Shown: in pieces, positions 1 through 6,529 of the stretch
Layout of the letters: each line of letters opens with the position of its first letter
Position numbering within the stretch: the first letter of the stretch is position 1
Source of the DNA: Clostridiales bacterium
GTDB taxonomy: Bacteria; Bacillota; Clostridia; Saccharofermentanales; Saccharofermentanaceae
DNA: 15,968 nt
Assembly: GCA_016930475.1 (NCBI GenBank)
Contig: JAFGGR010000238.1
Location: 1 to 15,968 of the forward strand
Reading direction: 5' to 3'
Translations under genes and position numbers: made by a program
Notes under the pieces: generated by a model
What the model saw: only the letters and a program-made list of their open reading frames with translations
Database searches by the model: none
What the model was told of the DNA's origin: nothing

Positions 1-68
1 ATTCGAAGTCCTTTTCGACCCAGATCCTCCAGCGTCTCCTCACGGGCATCGTAAACGGTTTCCGACAT
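1..68 (-). CDS. trmN6: tRNA1(Val) (adenine-N6)-methyltransferase, N-terminal fragment
   Basis: Only the first 22 residues are inside the window; the gene runs off the left edge. The start reads MSETVYDAREETLEDLGRKG and then LR. The 'E.L.DLgr.GLr' pattern is how the YabB/TrmN6 family begins, just ahead of its 'iiQ....F.fg.DavLL' SAM-binding start, which would lie outside the window. The family are SAM-dependent methyltransferases that modify A37 of tRNA-Val. Two adjacent ATGs exist (start at 71 or 68); the GGAGG at 75-79 lies 6 bases from the second, which I chose. Position downstream of ricT matches the Bacillus order yaaT-yabA-yabB, with yabA absent here and a ferredoxin in its place. Identification rests on a short fragment plus synteny. 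Confidence 0.7.
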   Translation of the reverse strand, partial: MSETVYDAREETLEDLGRKGLR

Positions 69-102
69 CATATACCTCCGGAACGTGTCCCGATATCAAT
101 AA

Positions 103-133
103 CGCCCTCCGAAACCATAAGTCCCGGAGGGCG
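103..133 (-). terminator. Terminator-like hairpin after the ferredoxin gene
   Basis: A perfect 9-bp GC-rich stem, CGCCCTCCG (103-111) with CGGAGGGCG (125-133), with a 13-base loop, begins 26 bases past the ferredoxin stop. On the minus strand it is followed only by TTATTGA, so the T-run is weak. It may attenuate transcription into trmN6 rather than stop it, because I see no separate promoter for trmN6. Confidence 0.6.
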
Positions 134-159
134 GCATCATTTGCTCTTAATCAGCGACA

Positions 160-330
160 TTAAGCCGGCGAAATTGCGTCGACGGGGCAAACCGCCGCAC
201 AAGCACCGCAATCGATGCAAGACGAAGCGTCAATATTGTATTGAGTATCACCCTGACTGATCGCACCGGTCGGGCACTCTCCCTCACAGCTTCCGCATGA
301 AATACAAGCATCAGAAATTACATATGCCAT
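160..330 (-). CDS. Small 2[4Fe-4S] ferredoxin
   Basis: This gene encodes 56 residues starting MAYVISDACISCGSCEGECP. It has two classical CxxCxxCxxxCP cluster motifs: C9-C12-C15-C19 followed by P, and the second with the sequence CIDCGACAAVCPVDA near residues 38-51. Length and layout are typical of clostridial ferredoxins, soluble low-potential electron carriers. GGAGG at 340-344 lies 9 bases before the ATG. It has its own promoter (358-386) and a hairpin downstream, so it can be expressed apart from ricT. The gene sits between ricT and trmN6; RicT itself carries a Cys-rich cluster motif, so a functional link is possible but unproven. The family call is near certain; the redox partner is unknown. 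Confidence 0.95.
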   Translation of the reverse strand: MAYVISDACISCGSCEGECPTGAISQGDTQYNIDASSCIDCGACAAVCPVDAISPA

Positions 331-357
331 AAACGAATACCTCCATTCTTCGAATGC

Positions 358-386
358 ATTTTAACATTTGAGCGAGCACGTTGCAA
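358..386 (-). promoter_or_regulatory. Promoter of the ferredoxin gene
   Basis: On the minus strand, TTGCAA (381-386) and TAAAAT (358-363) are separated by 17 bases, a good sigma-A-type fit. The -10 box lies 27 bases before the ferredoxin start, leaving room for the GGAGG at 340-344. Confidence 0.6.
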
Positions 387-404
387 TGTCCGTGAAATAT
401 GTGA

Positions 405-420
405 ATTTTTTCGAAAAAAT
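405..420. repeat. 16-bp perfect AT-rich palindrome after ricT
   Basis: ATTTTTTCGAAAAAAT is self-complementary over all 16 bases and lies 7 to 22 bases past the ricT stop codon, upstream of the ferredoxin promoter. It could be a weak transcript end or a protein site. No T-run follows it on the minus strand. Confidence 0.5.
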
Positions 421-426
421 AATCGA

Positions 427-1356
427 TCATTCATCCTCTTCAAAGGATTCCGGAACAAAGTCTTCCGGCTCTTCTGCCTCGTCATCGACATTAACATGAT
501 GTTCACGGTTTTCAGCCTCCTCGCGAGGACAGAACCGCTTACCTTTACGGAAAAGCACCTGAACTTCTTCCGCTTCAAAATGTTCGTTGTCCGATGAATC
601 TTCTTGTTCCATACGAACCGCAACGCGCTCACGAAGAAGATCGGTACTCATCACCATCCCCTGTCCCTTCGGCGTCATCACGACGTCGCCCTGACGGGGA
701 AGTCGTGCGTGCGCATCCTCATAGGCATCCTGCTCATACTTGAGACAACACATCAGGCGACCGCATGCACCGGATATCTTCGACGGATTCATGGAAAGAC
801 CCTGCTCTTTTGCCATCTTGATGGAGACCGGAATGAAACCGTCCAAAAAAGAACAGCAACATAATTCTCTCCCGCACATGCCCAATCCGCCGACCATTCG
901 AGCCTGATCGCGGGCTCCGATCTGACGAAGTTCGATGCGGATCCGGAAAACGGCGGCAAGATCTTTCACCAGTTCACGAAAATCGACCCGCCCGTCGGCA
1001 GTGAAGAAGAAGACGACCTTTTTTCCGTCGGGACTGTACTCGGCATTCACAAGATTCATCTTGAGTCCGCGGACTTCGATCTTTTGAAGGCAAAGTTCGT
1101 AGGCCTCCTGCTCTCTGCCTTTCTTCGCTTCGTATTTTCTCTGATCCTCGTCGGTGACCATTCGAATGACAGGAAGCAGAGGTTGCACGATCTGGTCTTC
1201 CGGAATATCGACCGCCTCTTCGGCGACATACCCCATGTCGATTCCCTCGGCAGTTTCCACCATCACCGCATCGCCTAAATGGAGGCGAAGATCACCGGGA
1301 TCAAAGTGATACACTTTTCCCGCATTATGAAATCGTATACTGACAACCTTAGGCAT
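427..1356 (-). CDS. ricT: RicT (YaaT), PSP1-domain protein of the Ric complex
   Basis: The product is 309 residues and matches the PSP1/YaaT family along its length. In Bacillus this protein joins RicA (YmcA) and RicF (YlbF) in a complex that binds two [4Fe-4S] clusters and supports RNase Y-dependent mRNA processing, competence, biofilm formation and sporulation. The Cys-rich core is visible: C161, C166-C168 in 'MCGRELCCCSF', and C198, C203, C204 in 'ACGRLMCCLKYE'. The last ~60 residues are strongly acidic and probably flexible. The ATG overlaps the end of holB by 8 bases, with AAGGAG just upstream, so translation is probably coupled. ricA and ricF are not in the window. Confidence 0.95.
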   Translation of the reverse strand: MPKVVSIRFHNAGKVYHFDPGDLRLHLGDAVMVETAEGIDMGYVAEEAVDIPEDQIVQPLLPVIRMVTDEDQRKYEAKKGREQEAYELCLQKIEVRGLKMNLVNAEYSPDGKKVVFFFTADGRVDFRELVKDLAAVFRIRIELRQIGARDQARMVGGLGMCGRELCCCSFLDGFIPVSIKMAKEQGLSMNPSKISGACGRLMCCLKYEQDAYEDAHARLPRQGDVVMTPKGQGMVMSTDLLRERVAVRMEQEDSSDNEHFEAEEVQVLFRKGKRFCPREEAENREHHVNVDDEAEEPEDFVPESFEEDE

Positions 1357-2359
1357 GACTTAACTCCTTTTGAATGGACAACAGCATCGTGCAAACGGAT
1401 GATTCAAAGCTGTAGTTGCTGCTGATCGCCCGGGCGGCCGCGGATACGGCCGCGGATGCTCTGTCAACGGATAAATGGGTGATGACATTCTTTTCGATCA
1501 TCCGGATAATATTATCTCTTTTATCAACAACCCGCAACAAAGGACGGCTTGGGTTTGATATCAGTATGGCGATATCTCCGAGTCCCATTTCCAAAACTGT
1601 CAGTATCTCACCGATTCGCTCTTTATTCTCCTCAAAAAAGCCGTATCTGACGGAGAGCAGATCCGAGTATCGGATCACGGGCATGACGTTCAATAAATCC
1701 GCAACAACGGTCCGGATCTCGGATAGAGATTCATCTCCCGCCATCCCAAGAGCGACTCCGGGGATGCCTTTAGAAACGGCTGAAACCAGAGCGGCTTCCT
1801 TTGCGCTCAGCCCGGCTCCCGCGAGAAGAATTTCTTGGATCTCGGTATCTGTGTTCGGCGTCAAAGGCACCGTGACAGAGCGTGAAATGATCGTATCCAA
1901 GAGTTTATCGGTATCCGATACGGTGAGGATAACGATAACGGATCGAGGAGTCTCCTCGAGTGTCTTCAGAAGCGCGTTCTGCCCTTCTTCGTTCAGGTAA
2001 TCCGCTTCGATCAGGTACACTTTCCTTGATGATATCTGCGGATACAGGAATACATCGGAAACAACTTTATCGCGAACTTGCGCGACACGGATGTTCTTTT
2101 CGCCGGGCTGAGGAGAAAGATGGATGAAATCCGGATGTGTCGACTCTTCAAAATACCGGCACGGTCCGCATATACCGCACCCTCCGTTCTCATTCGGTTG
2201 ACTGCAAAGGAGAGCTTTGGCCATTTCCGATGCAAACATTCTTTTACCGATACCTTCCGGTCCGGTGATGAGGTAGACCTGCTCCGGTCGACCTTGAAGC
2301 AACGGGCGTATTCTGTTCTTGGCGACCCGTTGCCCGATCATGTGAGAAAATGAGCCCAT
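1349..2359 (-). CDS. holB: DNA polymerase III delta' subunit (clamp-loader ATPase-like)
   Basis: The 336-residue protein opens with 'FSHMIGQRVAKNRIRPLLQ' and has a P-loop-like 'GPEGIGKR' near residue 33. The usual K-T/S of an active Walker A is K-R here, as expected for the non-hydrolysing delta' subunit. A four-Cys zinc module follows (C52 and the cluster 'GGCGICGPCRYF'), then 'NALLKTLEETP', the sensor-1 region and 'SRSVTVPL', the counterpart of the SRC arginine-finger motif with the Cys replaced by Ser. It takes part in loading the beta sliding clamp. I chose the ATG at 2359, whose A is shared with the darA stop (TGATG); a GTG one codon earlier is also possible. It lies between darA and ricT as in Bacillus. 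Confidence 0.93.
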   Translation of the reverse strand: MGSFSHMIGQRVAKNRIRPLLQGRPEQVYLITGPEGIGKRMFASEMAKALLCSQPNENGGCGICGPCRYFEESTHPDFIHLSPQPGEKNIRVAQVRDKVVSDVFLYPQISSRKVYLIEADYLNEEGQNALLKTLEETPRSVIVILTVSDTDKLLDTIISRSVTVPLTPNTDTEIQEILLAGAGLSAKEAALVSAVSKGIPGVALGMAGDESLSEIRTVVADLLNVMPVIRYSDLLSVRYGFFEENKERIGEILTVLEMGLGDIAILISNPSRPLLRVVDKRDNIIRMIEKNVITHLSVDRASAAVSAAARAISSNYSFESSVCTMLLSIQKELSHA

Positions 2360-2688
2360 CACATCTTCTCGAATTTTTCTACGTTAACGACGAACACCGT
2401 CGCTCCGCCTACCATTACCTCAACCGGGTAGGGAATATAAGCGCCGCCCATGGCTGAAGGAGTCACGTTGGTATTGATCGCGGACTGGCGACTGGATGAA
2501 TACTTGCGAATCAGTTCGATGACCTCATCCAGTTTCTCCTCTTCGACGACGATCATCAACGTCGTATTGCCGGATCTAAGGAAGCCACCGGAAGAATTTA
2601 ACTTGGTGACTCGAAATCCCGCCTTGTTCAATTCAGCCATCAATCTGGGGCTATCCTCGTCGTGTACGATTGCGAAAACCAGTTTCAT
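2359..2688 (-). CDS. darA: Cyclic-di-AMP receptor, PII-like (DarA/PstA/YaaQ)
   Basis: The product is 109 residues from the ATG at 2688. That ATG overlaps the tmk stop as ATGA and has GGGAGG at 2699-2704, 10 bases upstream; a TTG six codons earlier lies inside that ribosome site and is unlikely. The family signature is clear: 'MKLVFAIVHDEDSPRLM', 'GFRVTKL', 'GGFLRSGNTTL' and the C-terminal 'PYPVEVMVGGATVFVV'. The family forms PII-like trimers that bind c-di-AMP in the cleft built by the GGFL...GNTT region; the downstream target is unknown in most species. Tight coupling with tmk and holB is the standard Bacillota arrangement. Confidence 0.95.
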   Translation of the reverse strand: MKLVFAIVHDEDSPRLMAELNKAGFRVTKLNSSGGFLRSGNTTLMIVVEEEKLDEVIELIRKYSSSRQSAINTNVTPSAMGGAYIPYPVEVMVGGATVFVVNVEKFEKM

Positions 2689-3317
2689 TTGTTGATTACC
2701 TCCCAAACTTTACTTTGGATTTGTTTATAAATCGAATCGATCGGAGTCGTGGCGTCCAGATGAACCATTCTGCTGTTCCGGGCCAGAATTTCCAGATAAC
2801 CGTCCCGAACCCTACTCAAAAATTCGCACCCCTCCTCCTCAAGTCGGTCCGAATCAATAAGTCTGCCTTCCATTCTCCTCATCGCTTCCTTGACCGGCAG
2901 ATCCAGAAAGAACGTCAAGTCCGGTTCCAATCCGCCGGTCGCCCAGCGGTTAAGTCGCTCGATATCAGCCAGATCCAATCCTCGCCCATATCCCTGATAC
3001 GCGGTCGTTGAATCAAAAAAACGATCGCAGATCACAACTTGACCTGCCCGAAGCGAAGGCAGAATGCGTTCGCGGACGATCTGCGAACGGGCCGCTTCAT
3101 AAAGCAGTAACTCCGTCTCGGATGACATCTCTCCGTTTGACTTGTCAAGGAGCAAAGCGCGGATCTGCTCGCCGATCGCTGTTCCGCCGGGTTCTCGTAT
3201 CAAATCAACGGCGATGCCCTGATTCTCGAGAAAATCATGAAGTTTCCGGATCTGGGTGGTCTTCCCGCTTCCGTCCACTCCTTCAAAGGTGATAAAAAGT
3301 CCGTTCTTATCTGACAT
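2685..3317 (-). CDS. tmk: Thymidylate kinase
   Basis: The 210-residue enzyme phosphorylates dTMP to dTDP with ATP in the cytoplasm. Visible motifs are the P-loop 'FEGVDGSGKTTQ' (about residues 11-22), 'REPGGT' for the nucleotide monophosphate site, 'CDRFFDSTTAYQGYGRG' containing the DR(F/Y) motif, and 'FFLDLPVKEAMRRM' followed by the LID region. Length is normal for the family. GGGG lies about 9 bases before the ATG. The stop overlaps the darA start (ATGA). A promoter sits in the 103-base gap upstream, so tmk-darA-holB-ricT can form their own transcription unit. Confidence 0.97.
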   Translation of the reverse strand: MSDKNGLFITFEGVDGSGKTTQIRKLHDFLENQGIAVDLIREPGGTAIGEQIRALLLDKSNGEMSSETELLLYEAARSQIVRERILPSLRAGQVVICDRFFDSTTAYQGYGRGLDLADIERLNRWATGGLEPDLTFFLDLPVKEAMRRMEGRLIDSDRLEEEGCEFLSRVRDGYLEILARNSRMVHLDATTPIDSIYKQIQSKVWEVINK

Positions 3318-3338
3318 TCTTTACCCCTTCCCAAATTC

Positions 3339-3369
3339 ATTATATCTCAAAACGATCAAGTTTTGTAAA
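3339..3369 (-). promoter_or_regulatory. Promoter of the tmk-darA-holB-ricT unit
   Basis: On the minus strand, TTTACA (3364-3369) and a perfect TATAAT (3339-3344) are 19 bases apart, slightly long. A second TATAAT at 3381-3386 has no good -35 box. The first is 22 bases before the tmk start. Confidence 0.45.
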
Positions 3370-3403
3370 GCACCCTGCGCATTATACAGAATTCAAAAAC
3401 CTT

Positions 3404-3415
3404 TTGTCCGGACAA
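3404..3415. repeat. 12-bp perfect palindrome between decarboxylase and tmk
   Basis: TTGTCCGGACAA is perfectly self-complementary and sits 6 bases past the decarboxylase stop, upstream of the two TATAAT boxes that precede tmk. This is a reasonable place for an operator. It is a poor terminator: the hairpin would be small, although TTTTTG follows on the minus strand. Confidence 0.4.
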
Positions 3416-3420
3416 CCCGT

Positions 3421-4914
3421 TTATTTGAGATCCAGAGGCACGAAAAGTCCGTCGGACAAGCCGGTCAGGCTCAGTCCGAGGCCTTGTGCCAGAAACAGAA
3501 GCTCCGTAAGTTCCTCCGGGACCTTCTCCCCCGGCCAGATCACGGGAATACCCGGCGGATAAAATGCGACCGGACTTGCACAGACTTTTCCCGCGCTCGC
3601 GGAAAGTTGGATCGGCGAAGCCCCACGACGAGCGAAAACCGCTTCGCGTAAAGGGATCACTTGCTCCGGACACCATGCGTACGCACGCGTCATTAAACGG
3701 GAGATCTCCGACAATTTCTCCGGGCGACGGAGCCCTTCCTTTTCGGGTTGCTCCATGATCTGTCTCATCGCGCTCGAAAACGACTCAAATTCGCGATCTT
3801 CATGCAAAACGGAAAATATTGCGAGCAGACGAACCGGATCCGCAAATTCGATGAAAATCCCTCTTCGCTCCAATGCGTCCCGAATATCCGGAGCATAATA
3901 TCCGGACGTTTCCGTATGGATGGTCAACCGCAATGGGTCGAACGTGAATTCCTCGGTCGGGTCGTCGACTGAAATGCCCGGAATGTCTCGAAGTTCTCCC
4001 GCCAATAGTCGCACTTGTTTCGCGGTTCGTTCAAATACCTCCGGACCCGCTTGCTTCATTCGTCGAATGGCCATGTCGGACGAGGCGGCAATCGTAAATG
4101 ACGGGCTGGATGTTTCATAGATTCTCAAACGCTCCGCTATCCGAGAACGGGAAACTCGTCCGCTTGCCTGGGCTTCTTCGGAAACGTGAAGGATCGCAGC
4201 GGGCGTCAGCGCCGGGAGGGTTTTATGAAGGCTTTGAACGGCAATATCCGCCCCCGCTTTCATTGCGGTTTCGGGAAAAGAATCGCCTCCGAACGCGAAG
4301 TGTGCGCCATGTGCTTCGTCGACCAACAGACGGCATCCGTGCCGGTGAGCAACCTTGGCATACTCACATAGATTCGCGCATCGGCCGTAATAATCCGGTG
4401 AAGTGATCAGGATATCGGTTATCTCGGGATGAACAGCGAGATAATCTTCCATCTCTTTCGCGTCCGCCATGCTCAAAGGAGCAGACCCCTCCGAACCCGG
4501 GTCTTTATGCGGCAGGAAAAGATACCTGCACCCGATGATGCTCAGCGTCCATACCACAGACATATGGACCGGGCGACTGGTCAACAGGACAGAAGCTTCA
4601 TCCAGCACGGCAGACAACATGATCCTCAGTCCCGTCGTAGTTCCGGAGCAGAGAAAAAAGGAATAAGCGCTCCCGAAAACCTCCGCGGCGAACCGAAGCG
4701 ACTCCAAAACCGGACCCTTCGGGTCATGCAGATCATCGGTCGATGAGAGTTCCGTGGTATCCTCATCAATCAATCGCCGGCAATCCCGGTCATCGAAAAA
4801 CCGGGCCCCGATGTGACCCGGCACATGAAATCCAATCTTCTTATTTTTCAAAGAAGTCGTTTGCGAGAAAAAGACACCCGGCGTTTGCCGGCCTTCCCGA
4901 GAAGACTCTTTCAC
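3421..4914 (-). CDS. Orn/Lys/Arg decarboxylase-family PLP enzyme (YaaO-like)
   Basis: This is a 497-residue fold-type-I PLP enzyme. Motifs in order: 'FHVPGH' (29-34), 'STDDLHDPKGP' (58-68), 'CSGTTTG' (89-95), 'SPDYYGRC' (172-179), 'DEAHGAHFAFGG' (199-210) with the Asp that contacts the PLP nitrogen, and 'QSLHKTLPALT' (227-237), in which K231 should form the Schiff base. Two family motifs differ: the usual PGHK is PGHI, and the usual H-K-S near residue 117 is H-M-S. Both changes are near the cofactor/substrate area, so the substrate cannot be called. The start is a GTG with a G-run 6 bases upstream and no nearby ATG. Position before tmk matches Bacillus yaaO. Confidence 0.88.
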   Translation of the reverse strand: MKESSREGRQTPGVFFSQTTSLKNKKIGFHVPGHIGARFFDDRDCRRLIDEDTTELSSTDDLHDPKGPVLESLRFAAEVFGSAYSFFLCSGTTTGLRIMLSAVLDEASVLLTSRPVHMSVVWTLSIIGCRYLFLPHKDPGSEGSAPLSMADAKEMEDYLAVHPEITDILITSPDYYGRCANLCEYAKVAHRHGCRLLVDEAHGAHFAFGGDSFPETAMKAGADIAVQSLHKTLPALTPAAILHVSEEAQASGRVSRSRIAERLRIYETSSPSFTIAASSDMAIRRMKQAGPEVFERTAKQVRLLAGELRDIPGISVDDPTEEFTFDPLRLTIHTETSGYYAPDIRDALERRGIFIEFADPVRLLAIFSVLHEDREFESFSSAMRQIMEQPEKEGLRRPEKLSEISRLMTRAYAWCPEQVIPLREAVFARRGASPIQLSASAGKVCASPVAFYPPGIPVIWPGEKVPEELTELLFLAQGLGLSLTGLSDGLFVPLDLK

Positions 4915-4929
4915 AAAAAACCCCCGCCT

Positions 4930-5541
4930 TTAATCGAGCTTCATGGTGTGAATGCCGGCGATTTCCAGCCATATTTCCTTCTCGATACGCTCGTTGTCCT
5001 TGCGAATATCCTCGCTTGTTTCTTCCGAACGGATGTTCCTGCCCCAAGTCTTCGGCTCGGATTGCGGACGCTTCTCAGGCCTGTACTCGCCGCGGTTTCT
5101 GCGTTTGTCATAATTCGGGTTTCCGACTTTTTCCCGGTTGTCACAATTAGCGGTGGCTTGATTCGCGGGCGAATCATCGGGCCGGATCTCACGGGTTATA
5201 TGTTTGTTTGCGGAAGGAGCACGGTTGGCTTGCGCATTTCCTTCCTGTGCGGGGGCAGAGCCGGGACGCGGTCCTCTGCGACGGTTATCGTAACCGCGGT
5301 CTCTTCTCGGAAAATCTTTTTCTCCCGGATTCGCCGCGGCCTTTGAATTGTTCCTCTCTTGGCCTCCGGCCTGACGGCCCTCAGCGGCAGATCTGTCCGT
5401 CCGATCCGAAGGACCGGAACCGCTTCTGCGATTATTTCTGTATCCTTCCCGTCCGGAGTCTCTATTGGATCGGGCATTTTCATCCGATACCTTTTCTCTC
5501 GGCGGTTTCGGATTGCCTTTGTTTTGCATTTCTTCGCTCAT
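4930..5541 (-). CDS. Disordered Arg/Asn/Gly-rich basic protein with C-terminal helix
   Basis: I do not recognise a named family. The 203-residue product starts at an ATG with AAGGAGG upstream. Residues 1-170 are low-complexity: many R, N, G, S, D, E and P, repeated short pieces such as 'NRR', 'RRRG', 'DNRR', 'KRPQS', and almost no large hydrophobic residues. No signal peptide or membrane segment is seen. The last ~30 residues change character: 'SEETSEDIRKDNERIEKEIW' then 'LEIAGIHTMKLD' looks like an amphipathic helix and is probably the conserved part. The make-up resembles RNA-binding tails such as those of DEAD-box proteins, but no catalytic domain is present. It has its own promoter and lies 15 bases before the decarboxylase, so the two are likely co-transcribed. 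Confidence 0.75.
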   Translation of the reverse strand: MSEEMQNKGNPKPPREKVSDENARSNRDSGREGYRNNRRSGSGPSDRTDRSAAEGRQAGGQERNNSKAAANPGEKDFPRRDRGYDNRRRGPRPGSAPAQEGNAQANRAPSANKHITREIRPDDSPANQATANCDNREKVGNPNYDKRRNRGEYRPEKRPQSEPKTWGRNIRSEETSEDIRKDNERIEKEIWLEIAGIHTMKLD

Positions 5542-5574
5542 AAATATCCTCCTTCAGGGGCATCACACTTTCCC

Positions 5575-5602
5575 ATTATATCCATTTTTCAAATGTCTTC
5601 AA
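5575..5602 (-). promoter_or_regulatory. Promoter of the disordered-protein/decarboxylase unit
   Basis: On the minus strand, TTGAAG (5597-5602) and a perfect TATAAT (5575-5580) have a 16-base spacer. The -10 box is 33 bases before the ATG at 5541. It falls in the 69-base gap after folK and separates this unit from the folate operon. Confidence 0.6.
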
Positions 5603-5610
5603 CTTTTCGA

Positions 5611-6120
5611 TCAGTCCGGAGGCAACTTTGCAGGGGAACGCGAATCATTTTCACAGGAAGGCAGGTCCATATCGCAATAATATCGGACTCCCGCGTCGTC
5701 CGGAACAACTTCGCTCATGTCGGGCATCACATCGCGAAGGGGAATGAGAACAAATGCCCTCTGCTTCATGCGCGGATGCGGAATGCTCAGTCGGTCATCG
5801 CTTCGCTCCTGATTCTCGAAAAGCAGGATATCGATGTCGATTGTTCTCGGACCGAACCGCCGATTACGTTTACGGCCCAGATCCTTTTCGATGCGCTGAA
5901 GCTCCGAAAGTAAAATTTCCGGAGAAAGCAAGGTTTTGATCCGGACGGCCAAATTAAGAAAATCCGGTTGTTCCCGATAGCCGACCGGTTCGGTCTCATA
6001 AACGGACGAGACCGCCTCGACGCAAACATCGTCCGTTTCTTGCAAACGTTTCAGAGCCTTTTGAAGAAAATCGAGTCGATCGCCCATATTGCTTCCCATT
6101 GAAAGATATACCAAGCTCAT
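5611..6120 (-). CDS. folK: 6-hydroxymethyl-dihydropterin pyrophosphokinase (HPPK)
   Basis: The 169-residue enzyme transfers pyrophosphate from ATP to 6-hydroxymethyl-7,8-dihydropterin, giving the substrate of FolP. Motifs: 'YLSMGSNMGDR' at the N-terminus, 'SSVYETEPVGYREQPDFLN' (38-56), and the signature 'KRNRRFGPRTIDIDILLF' (84-101) with the two Mg-binding aspartates D95 and D97, then 'IPHPRMKQRAFVLIPL'. Length is typical for a stand-alone HPPK. The ATG overlaps the folB stop as ATGA, so the two are translationally coupled. It is the last gene of the folate operon. Confidence 0.97.
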   Translation of the reverse strand: MSLVYLSMGSNMGDRLDFLQKALKRLQETDDVCVEAVSSVYETEPVGYREQPDFLNLAVRIKTLLSPEILLSELQRIEKDLGRKRNRRFGPRTIDIDILLFENQERSDDRLSIPHPRMKQRAFVLIPLRDVMPDMSEVVPDDAGVRYYCDMDLPSCENDSRSPAKLPPD

Positions 6121-6527
6121 CTCTTATCGTCACTTTTCTTGATGATCCGCTCACGAAAGATTCGGACGCCCATGTATTCGAATACTCCCTCAACGGGAGC
6201 CTGCGGTTTCCGGACCGTTACATCCAGAGCATCGACGGACGGGAAACGAATCAGCACTTCAGAAGCGATGGCCTCCGCCAACGCCTCGATCAGATCGTAT
6301 CGCGTTCCTTCTACGATTTCACGGACCGCCGCGAAAACCTGTCCATAATCGACCGTATCGGCCAGCCGGTCGGACCTGCCCGCCGTCATCTCCCGCAAAC
6401 ACAATGTCAAATTGACGACAAACGGCTGAGGCTCATGTCGTTCGAACTCGAAAAGTCCCGTCGTTCCCAAGAATCGCATCCCTTGAAGAATGATTCGGTT
6501 CCGGTATTTTTTCACTGATTTAGCCAT
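6117..6527 (-). CDS. folB: Dihydroneopterin aldolase
   Basis: The 136-residue enzyme converts 7,8-dihydroneopterin to 6-hydroxymethyl-dihydropterin and glycolaldehyde. Family marks: 'LQGMRFLGTTGLFEFER', 'QPFVVNLTL', 'LADTVDYGQVFAAV' (the conserved TvdY), 'YDLIEALAEAIASEVL' (LiE.la) and 'VTVRKPQAPV' with the catalytic-region Lys-Pro. The first ~10 basic residues are slightly longer than usual for this family. It is separated from folP by 2 bases and overlaps folK by 4, between the enzymes immediately before and after it in the pathway. Confidence 0.96.
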   Translation of the reverse strand: MAKSVKKYRNRIILQGMRFLGTTGLFEFERHEPQPFVVNLTLCLREMTAGRSDRLADTVDYGQVFAAVREIVEGTRYDLIEALAEAIASEVLIRFPSVDALDVTVRKPQAPVEGVFEYMGVRIFRERIIKKSDDKR

Positions 6528-6529
6528 GC

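Noticed and set aside
1416..2000. 194-codon open frame on the plus strand
   Set aside because: It is antisense to holB; the Ser/Ile/Arg-rich translation is typical of a shadow frame.
5359..5913. 184-codon open frame on the plus strand
   Set aside because: It runs antisense through the disordered protein gene, its promoter and folK; no coding signals were found.
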